Assembly (NCBI GenBank): GCA_024345305.1
Contig: BRON01000011.1
Location: forward strand, 992,001 to 1,056,000
Reading direction: 5' to 3'
Source of the DNA: Mrakia gelida
Lineage: Eukaryota; Basidiomycota; Tremellomycetes; Cystofilobasidiales; Mrakiaceae
DNA length: 64,000 bases
The translations under genes were made by a program, and so were the position numbers. Of this stretch, positions 57,161 to 64,000 are shown in pieces; within the stretch, counting starts at the first letter, position 1; each line of letters opens with the position of its first letter. The notes below the pieces were generated by a model. The model did no database searches, was not told the origin of the DNA, and saw only the letters and a program-made list of their open reading frames with translations.

Positions 57161-58467
57161 ATGAACAAACGAGATCCAGAAGAGCTCGCTCAACTGTTGG
57201 GCCTCCACGAGGATGGTAGACCAGGAGGAATGTTCGTGGACGATCGCGGCGACATCTACAAGTCTTTGAGGATCCATCTCGAGGTTCGTGCCTTCCCTCT
57301 TTCTCTCCCTCTGAACTGCCTCATACTGACCGATGCTCTATCTTTTCTCAGCAGTACTTCGGTGCCCAGACTTCTCCGGACGACCGACACTCGCACGCCG
57401 TAAGCCGAAGGAGCTCTCGAATGCTACTCCCTACGCCGTCGTCAATCCTCTCACCTCCCTTCTCCCGTTTCTTTCCTTCCCTTCTCATGTCCTTCTCATC
57501 GCAGGAAGCGTTTTCGTCTCGTTACTTCCCTTCATTCATCCGAATTTTTCTATCATCCAGTGACCCGAACCTCCGAGCCGTCTACATGTCCTGCATGCAG
57601 GTCATCACCGCCGAAGCGAGGGCCTCACTCCCTCGCTTCACTCGCATCTTCCCACAGGAGGCGCGCGATCTCTACCTCGAAACCGTCACCATGATCGCAG
57701 ATAGATCTCTTCGTTGGGATGAGATACGAGTGAGTACGCTGTTTCTGCTCGGACTAGAGAGGGCTGCTCTGTTTTGAGAATCGCAGTGCTGACTTCGTCG
57801 CTCCTCGGCCGTCTGCCCTTTCTCCTCTCAAAGACGGATGTCCCTGGACCTCCCGCCACTTATCATGTCTATCTCTACGTCATCGTAATCTTCTCCTCCC
57901 TCGTCAACCATCTCCCCTTCGGGACCCACTTCCCCTCCCTCGAACCGCCTCAGCAACGGCTTGCGAGACTTCGCGTCTCGCTGCTCAGAGACTCTCTCTT
58001 GTGAGCAACTTCAGAACCCCTGGGGTTTGCATCTCATTCAGTCTCTCGCAGGAGGCGAGACGGATCCACGTCGCTTGGAACTGAAGGATCGAGTGGTAGT
58101 TTGGCAGTCCTGCGAGCATCAAGCAGCAGAGCTTCGGGTCGCGACCGCTGCGAACGGGGAGAAGGTTGAATCAAAGTGTATCGAGGTCGGTGACGGAAAG
58201 GAGGTGATGGCTTGCTCGAGAGTGAGTCTACCATACCTCGCTCTCGTCTCCTCTTGGTCTTTCGCCATCGCTGACCTTCTCGTTCGACGCGTCGTCCTCT
58301 CCCTCGAACAGTGTCTCGCCGTTCGCTACTGCTGCAAGGGTTCGCTTCTCGCCCCTTCCTCTTCCTCCTACCCCTCGCTGACTCGTCCTCTGCCTCTCGT
58401 CTCTTCAGAACATCAACGAGCGGACTGGAAGAGGCACAAGAAGCTCTGCTTCAAGCCGACGTGGTGA
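57161..58467 (+). CDS. MYND-type zinc-finger protein 2
   Basis: The start MNKRDPEELAQLLGLHEDGR is followed by GMFVDDRGDIYKSLRIHLE and a helical middle (LRAVYMSCMQVITAEARASL, EARDLYLETVTMIADRSLRW). At the C-terminus is a finger spread over three exons: CEHQAAELRVATAANGEK, VMACSRCLAVRYCCK, then EHQRADWKRHKKLCF. The C..C ... C..C ... H...C order fits MYND. Such fingers bind Zn and partner peptides. No SET domain is visible, so it is not a SMYD methyltransferase. One intron region near 57350-57570 is uncertain. The gene is divergent from member D. It is related in kind to MYND gene 1 (39362-40886), though the bodies differ. Confidence 0.72.
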
Positions 58468-58770
58468 ACGAGGGAGCGAATCGACGGGAGCTGGAGGTTG
58501 AGAAGGACGAGGAGCCTAGCTGTGTTGGCTGTTCGGAGTAGGATACGATGTTTGAATATATCTTGGGGGAAAACACACTTGATGTTCGGAGAACTAGGAA
58601 CTCGAAGGGGAAGAGGAAATGAACGCGCGGATCAACGCGTCGCGTCCGATCCTCAGCTCGCCTCTTTTGCGTCGCCTCGTTCTCAAAAAGACGAAGCCAT
58701 TTCTTCGCTTCAGCGGCATACGATCAAAAGAAGGTTCCAAAGACTGAGAACTCCGCAAAACCCACCATCA

Positions 58771-60106
58771 TCACCTCCTCGTCTTCCTCATCCTCAAATC
58801 CAGCGACATCCAGCTCCCCTCGTAGCGACCAACCTTGCCCTTCCAGAACGACCCCGAAAGATTCTCTTCGTCGACCGGCTCCAGCGTCTCTACACCCTCC
58901 CTCGTCTTCATCCAGAGATCCGCTTGAACGAACGGAAGATCTGGTGAGCATCGACGAAGACAAGCTTCGAAAGCCGACGTGCTCTTGGTTCCCTCGACGA
59001 GCAGAAGCGACTCGGGACCGAGGGATGCGAAGACTTCGAGTCGCGTCCACTGTGAAGCGAACGATTCGACGAGATTCTGAGGGACGTAGTGGACGGTGGG
59101 AGGGATGGCGTGGAATCCGTGTCCGTACTCGCCGACCCAGAGCTGGAAGCTCTTCGGGTTCAGGAGACGAAGAAGGACGGCCCAAGCGGAGAGATCGGAT
59201 GGGACGAAGAGGGTAACGGAGACGACGTTGATGTCGAGGGGGATGGGTCGTTGAGTGGTCGCGAGCAAGCGAGCCAGCTTCTTGAAGGTAGAAGGAGAGG
59301 GAGGATGTTCCATCTAGTCCCAGTCGAGTTCAAGCTTGTTGGGGAAGAGGAGGCGGGAGCTTGGCGGGTCGACCATCGACGATCTGTCGAGCAACAGAAA
59401 GAGAAGGGGATAGTCAGCTCGCGATGAAAGGTGTAAGGATAGGATGTAAAGAGGAGCCGCTAGCGCGACGAGAGAGGAAACTCACCGTGACCCTTGATTC
59501 GACGAACTTGGCTGCCTCCTTTCCGTCCATCATGACGCGTTCTCTGTAGACGTAGGTCGAAGCGATTTCCAACAGTCTGAAGGAGACTCGGAGGAGAGAG
59601 AGGCGCGAGGTACGGGGTAGGAGACTGACGATGGTGTTGAGGAGCGCGTTGGGAAGGGAAAGGAGCGAGGCGGGGGGTCCAGCTGCGACGGCGAGGGTAG
59701 GGGGGACTTTGTACTTTTCCTGGTAAGAGTGAAGCGAAATAGAGAGGTCAGCTTGCTACCTTGATCCAAGAGATGCACGGAAGTGAAGGAGGAAAGGAGG
59801 ACGAACGAGAGACCAGAGCCATCGACCTTCGGCTTCCCTCCTTCCTTCCTCTCCCTCCCTTCGACTCTCCCAAACCCAAAAACCTCCAGGGATCGACGTT
59901 CTCGAGAGCTCTCCGATGACCTTGTCCTGTTCCTCGTTCGTTCGTCTGAGGAGATCGACTTCCAGCTTGAGCGAGATGTTCTCCGACGAGAGACGAGCGT
60001 TGACGCCGAGTTGAACCTCGTTCGTGGCCTTGAGCTGAGTGATGGAAGCTGCTTGAACGCGAGCCTGCTCTTCGAGCTGAGAGAGTCGGGAGAGGATGAT
60101 GCCCAT
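58771..60106 (-). CDS. coiled-coil/F-box family member E (possible broken last exon)
   Basis: Exon 1: MGIILSRLSQLEEQARVQAA and a long coiled coil (SSENISLKLEVDLLRRTNEE), then GGFWVWES...GRWLWSL. Exon 2, in phase: EKYKVPPTLAVAAGPPASLL, LPNALLNTIVSLLPRTSRLS, ending AAKFVESR with donor GTCACG. In exon 3, the first CAG acceptor (GCTCGACAG, about 59393) gives IVDGRPAKLPPPLPQQA and a stop. The family C-terminal domain (AWAVLLRLLNPKSFQLW, SQWTRLEVF, FEACLRRC) is open only from the ATG at 59313, right after a TAG. Using that TAG as acceptor would restore the frame; otherwise this is a truncated or decaying copy. E is divergent from F across 189 bp. Confidence 0.55.
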
Positions 60107-60295
60107 CGAGACGAGATCTGAGGAATGTTCTGAGAAAAGAAGGGGAGAGGGAGTGTTATGGTCGAAGGAAGAACGTCCCTCCTGCGACGAAATCCAAGAG
60201 AGGTTGAGCTCGCTCGTCTTCCCTTCCTTCCCTCCCTTCCGACGGCTTCCTTCTCTTCCCGAACTTTTCTCCCTCCCAGCCTCTCCCTCCCCAAT
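60107..60295. promoter_or_regulatory. 189-bp divergent promoter of family members E and F
   Basis: It has the motif ACGGCTTCCTTCTC at 60242-60255 in the F direction, 54 nt before the F ATG, set in a CT-rich tract. The two paralogues share this region head to head. Confidence 0.55.
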
Positions 60296-61685
60296 ATGGA
60301 CGCTCTTCTCGCTCGACTTTCCCAACTCGAAGATCAAGTCCGCTCCCTCTCCGAGCTCCCCCCCATCGTCGCTCAGCTCTCCTCCGCGAACGAAGCTCAA
60401 CTCTCAACGAACGCTCAACTCTCCTCGGAGAACGAAGCTCTCAAGATCGCCCTCGACGACCAATATCGCTCCCTCGTAGAGCTCTCGAGGAAGACTGCCC
60501 CCGAAGGACACTGGCTCTGCGAACGTGGAAAGGAAAGGAAGGGAGGAAGTCATTGGATCTGGTCATCCGAGGTGGTGCGTCGCCTCTCCCGCTTTTCCCC
60601 CCTTCCCCTGTTACCTGCAGTCTTAATCCCTGAATGGTCTGACTTCTCTCTTTTCACGCTATCAGGAGAAGTACAAGTCGCTCTCAATCACCGCTGCTGG
60701 TCAGGCTCGACCTCCTACCTCCCTCGAATCCCTCCCCGTCGAACTCCTTTCCATCATCCTCTCGATGCTCAGTCGAGCCGAAACGGCAGCTATGTGCTCC
60801 GTCTCCATGATGTTCCTCAAGCTAGCATCCAAGCCTCTCTACAAGAAGGTCAAGGTAGATATGCGAGGTGCGGCTCTGCTGCTGGAATCGAGGGTCAGGT
60901 GCGTCGTTACTCGTTCCGTCCTCCTCCTCCTCTCCTTCGGATGCTGGTACACTGGGACGAAGAGGCATCCTCACTGACCTGATCTTGACTTTTTTTTTTT
61001 TTTTTTTTTTTTTCACCCACTTCCTTGTATTGTTTCCCTCGTACCGGTTCAACAGCTCAGCAACCCGTCTTCGTCCTCCTTCAAACGCGTCCACCCTTTC
61101 CTCATACCCACCGTCGTCCTTCTTCAAACCTGGACGCCTTCCTTCTCCCTCGACAGCCTCGCCCGCCTCCCCATCGATCACCCTCTTCCTCTTCAGAACT
61201 TAGCCTTCGCTCACCGATCCCCCTCCCACCACCGCAAAGCTTCCTCGCCTGATCCCCCATGCTCCTTCGTCTTTTCGAACCCCAGAACGTTCAACATCAC
61301 CAGCCACCGCCGGCGAGCCCTCCCCACCTACACTCAGCTACGTCCGCTACAAAAACGTCCGGTGTTTTCCCTCGACTTCTGGACTCGCCTCGATGCGATC
61401 TCCTGTACGGGCGGGCGATCGTTGGTGTATCTCGGTTCGGAGGAGGGAGGAGGAATGGCGTTCAAAACTTGTTTGGAACGATGTGTGGCCTCAGCACTGG
61501 GGAGGAAGAAGGGGATAGAAACGTCGCTGTCGGTGGGGTTTGAGGATGGGTCGTCGAGGGAGATGGAGTTTGAGGATGATAAGGAGTTGAAGACTCGATT
61601 AGTTGATCTCAGGGGAGGAGCAGAGCGACTCGTCTTCGAGAAGCAGGTGGTGAAAGATAGTACGGTTTGGTTCGCTGGACGTTGA
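60296..61685 (+). CDS. coiled-coil/F-box family member F (intact)
   Basis: Exon 1: MDALLARLSQLEDQVRSLSE coiled coil, then EGHWLCERG...HWIWSS at a GTG donor. Exon 2: EKYKSLSITAAGQARPPTSL, LPVELLSIILSMLSRAETAA, ending ALLLESR, phase 0. The intron then contains an uninterrupted run of 24 T (60990-61013) between the branch site and the acceptor. Exon 3: LSNPSSSSFKRVHPFLIPTV, FWTRLDAIS and FKTCLERCVASAL, to the stop at 61685. The reading frame is open through all three exons. Only the F-box gives a known role (SCF adaptor, inferred); the C-terminal domain is family-specific. Confidence 0.7.
60990..61013. repeat. poly-T tract of 24 within intron of family member F
   Basis: A pure T homopolymer follows CTTGAC, a plausible branch site, and precedes the CAACAG acceptor. 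Confidence 0.8.
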
Positions 61686-61882
61686 AGAGTGGGTCGGTCG
61701 TTTGCTTGAACTAGGTTTGACTCTCTATCCCAGCCAGCCATAGTTATGATCGACCTGCGTGAGCAAGCGGAAAATCTAGCGCTGTCGATTCGGACGCGTC
61801 GTTGGGACCCTCGACTGCTCTTTCTCTCCGCCGTCTGCTCTCCTCTCGTCTTCTCAGACCCAACAGCCCGAATGTGATCGAT

Positions 61883-62758
61883 CTAAGCCTTCGTCCCCTC
61901 CTCCTTCCTCTCGCTCTTCTCACCCATCACCACATCCTCCTTCGCCTCCGTCTCCCCGAGCACCTCAATCCCAGGCTTCCCCTTCCCCTTCTTCGTCCCT
62001 CCCGACGAGCTGTTCCGCAGATCCAGTATCGAAGGCGTTGTTGTCGCTCCTGCTGCTGTCGAGGTCGATTCCTCCTCGTCGTCGTCGTCAGAAGAGTCCT
62101 CAGCACTCGAGTCGGAGTCGTCGGACGCGTCCTCATCCTCGTCCTCGTCCTCGTCGGACGAAGAACCTTCTCCCTCTTCTCCAGCTAGACGAGCATCGAA
62201 GACTCCCAAGCCGAGGTCCTAAGGGAGGGGATTGGGGGCGAGGTCAGTCGGTGAGCGAGCGGGAAGGCGGGAAGGCAAGGTCGAGAGAGGGAGGAAGGAA
62301 GAAACGAAGGTCGAAGCTCACCATCTCGACATACTGCTCCTGTCCCTCTCCGACATTCTCGATATCCAGTTCCTCCAGATCAGCAGTCGCGAGCGCTTCG
62401 TTCGCTGATGCCATGAGGGGGAGGAAGTTTTGTAGGCGGGAGAGGACTGTTCGCGAACGGATGAAGGGAGGGAGGGGAAGGTCAGCTTTGAGCTCTGCCC
62501 TTCCCTTCGAGCTCGCTCTGTTGCGAGCTCAGGGGAAGGAAGACACTCACGTTCCGAGTTCTCCGGCACAGGGAAGGTAGTAGGTCGAGTGAGGAGTCCT
62601 GGTGGTGGTGTGGGCAGGGATTGGGAGGAGAAGAGCTTGCCTGAGGGAAGGAGGGAGGGAAGGTCAGCTTTGAACGAACGGGAAGGAGAGAGGGAGGACG
62701 ACGAACTGAGTCGCTCTTGACGAGCTTCTTCGGTTTCGACGTCGAGGATGTTGCTCAT
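61883..62758 (-). CDS. NOPCHAP1-like snoRNP assembly factor (DUF4598 type)
   Basis: Exons join to give about 190 aa: MSNILDVETEEARQERL, then LPTPPPGLLTRPTTFPVP, then a helical core (VLSRLQNFLPLMASANEAL / ATADLEELDIENVGEGQEQY / VEMDLGLGVFDARL). The core is followed by a very acidic run (Asp/Glu/Ser), a Gly/Lys segment (GGTKKGKGKPGIEVLG) and an acidic end. The pattern of a PP-L..R, L..FLP....AN..L helix, a V.MDLGLGVF motif and an acidic tail matches the DUF4598/NOPCHAP1 group. That group bridges Nop58 and the R2TP complex during box C/D snoRNP assembly. The assignment rests on motif memory, so moderate confidence. It is head to head with the mS29 gene, 200 bp apart. Confidence 0.58.
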
Positions 62759-62958
62759 AGTGTTGCTAGGATGGAGAAGAGAAAGGTTTCGGTTGTGAGG
62801 AGTTGTAGTCGGGTGCGAGACAGAGCAGGGACGAGCTCAGCGGAAGGACGATTTCGACGAGAGGGCTTGACTTTTCGTTGAGCTCGAGTCGACCTTCCTC
62901 TTCTCCTTCAACTCCCTCCTCCACCTTCTTTCCCGAGATAGAGATCTCCTAGCCCACG
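62759..62958. promoter_or_regulatory. 200-bp divergent promoter, NOPCHAP1-like / mS29
   Basis: Start codons lie at 62758 (minus) and 62959 (plus). The interval is CT/GA-rich. No distinct motif is recognised. Confidence 0.4.
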
Positions 62959-64000
62959 ATGGCCTCCCTCCGACGTGCTTCCTCGAGTTTACTTGTTCGA
63001 GTCCTCTCCTCCAACGCTTCCTCCTCCTCGTCGTCGACGTCTTCTTGTTCGATCCGATCTTTGTCGAGCTCAGCTTCAACTCAGGCTACTGACAAAAAGG
63101 GGATCAAGATGAAGCCGCAGCGTAAGTACCAGCTCACTCTCTACATCGTACCCCACAGTAACTGACCGTCTTCTTTGCTTGGGTCTCGTAGCGAAAATCA
63201 AGATGCCAGGCCCAAAGAGTACTGGTCCGACGAATCCAAGGAGGAGAGGATCGTCCTACGTGAGTCCTTCGCTGGCTCCCTCGCCCAGCCCTCGTCTCTT
63301 GAGGATCAACGCTAACTCTTGTCGGGATGTGTAGAACTTTGATAAAACTCTGATACCTTCAATCAACCAAGATCCTATCTCGTTCGAAGGGATCCCAATC
63401 TTGACTCCCGTTCGTCCCTCCCTCCTTCCCTTCGCTCTCGCGTTCTCTTTCGCTGAGCTCACCTTGCTTTCGGATCCCCTTTTCGCAGAACAACGTCTCG
63501 ACCCAGACTATCGGTCAGCTTCAGCAGTTCCCTCTCGCAGTCCTCAAGGAGATCCGACGTTGGGGAAGCCCTACAACTCAATCAACCGGAGTACGTCCTT
63601 GCCTCCTCCTCCTCCCCTTCCCTCCATCTTCGACTCGTCTCGTTCCATCGAGTCCCTTCTTCCCTCCAGCTTGGACTCCTCCTCGTTTCGACGTAGCACA
63701 TGCTGATCTCTCTCCCTCGTCTGTTGTCTTTCTTCATCTTCCAGACGCTGCCCTTCTCTGTCGCTCGAGGGCTGACGCTCGAGTTCGCCGACAAGCTCAA
63801 CCATGTCAAGTCGGAGGCGATCTCGGAGCCTGAGAAGCACAAACACTCAAACTGGCTGCTGTGTAAGTACCCCTGTCGCTCTGTCGCTCGTCTCGAGCTT
63901 GTAGTGGAGGCGCAGAGCTGACCGCAAGCTTTCTTGGGTCGTCGGTCGTCGTCGAGCAGGGGGAAACTCGGGAACTGGAAAGACTCATCTCATGCTCCAG
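62959..64000 (+). CDS. mitochondrial ribosomal protein mS29 (DAP3), 5' part
   Basis: The N-terminus looks like a mitochondrial presequence (MASLRRASSSLLVRVLSS, Ser/Arg-rich, no acidic residues). Exons then read KIKMPGPKSTGPTNPRRRGS, LIPSINQDPISFEGIPILTP, STQTIGQLQQFPLAVLKEIR, VARGLTLEFADKLNHVKSEA and EKHKHSNWLL. The last exon gives GNSGTGKTHLMLQ, a P-loop, as in the GTP-binding mS29/DAP3 (yeast RSM23) of the mitoribosomal small subunit. The P-loop codons run to the window edge, so the 3' half of the gene is missing. At least four introns are seen. The alternative, a generic P-loop ATPase, is less likely given the QL..FPL..L.EIR...... segment before the P-loop. Confidence 0.78.

Noticed and set aside
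61927..62580. Arg-rich plus- and minus-strand frames over the NOPCHAP1-like gene
   Set aside because: They are reading-frame shadows of the acidic repeat coded on the minus strand.

Overview
This window reads as nuclear DNA of a basidiomycete yeast, most likely a red yeast of the Sporidiobolales (Pucciniomycotina; Sporobolomyces or Rhodotorula type). That placement is inferred from composition and gene style, not from a database match. Genes are GC-rich and intron-dense, with introns of about 60-120 nt. The introns share a stereotyped form: GTGAGT/GTGAGC or GTACGT donors, a CTGAC branch site usually seen as GAGCTGAC, a C/T-rich tract and a CAG acceptor. Genes are tightly packed and lie on both strands. 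I saw no transposon, CRISPR array, tRNA or rRNA gene.

Left part (1-20 kb): a Ser/Pro-rich unknown protein (421-2289), a GT61-like glycosyltransferase (3470-6215), a very large disordered protein (6773-11875), an F-box/LRR-like gene R1 (about 12180-14851), the mitochondrial intermembrane-space chaperone TIM8 (15314-15950, minus), a small single-pass membrane protein, a signal-peptide-bearing beta carbonic anhydrase and an ACT-domain protein.

Middle (20-43 kb): R2, a diverged paralogue of R1 (minus), stands head to head with the first member (A) of a coiled-coil/F-box family. Then come a cytochrome P450, dolichyldiphosphatase (CAX4 type), a YOR1/MRP-type ABC transporter with very many introns, an orphan gene, a MYND-finger protein and a U1A/U2B'' snRNP protein.

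Right part (43-64 kb): five more members of the coiled-coil/F-box family (B-F). Among them lie a ribosome-related block (RPL22, CBF5, RPS5), a short-chain dehydrogenase and a second MYND protein. The window ends with a NOPCHAP1-like protein head to head with mitoribosomal mS29/DAP3, which is cut by the window edge.

The most interesting content is the six-copy family, called here A-F. Its members have an N-terminal coiled coil, a G-[HF]-W-[IVL] tryptophan motif, a phase-0 intron, an EKY/GPP linker with a divergent F-box, a second phase-0 intron, and a C-terminal domain with W..VLRLLNP, W[TNM]RL and F..CL..C motifs. B and F are clean. D carries a one-base insertion in the F-box, and A, C and E each have a reading-frame conflict at a splice junction. 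A, D and F share a 14-nt motif 50-80 nt before the ATG. This looks like a recently expanding and decaying receptor-like family. Other unusual signals are a strongly over-represented 8-bp palindrome, GACGCGTC, throughout introns and spacers, and a gene in which all five introns are open and a multiple of three long.
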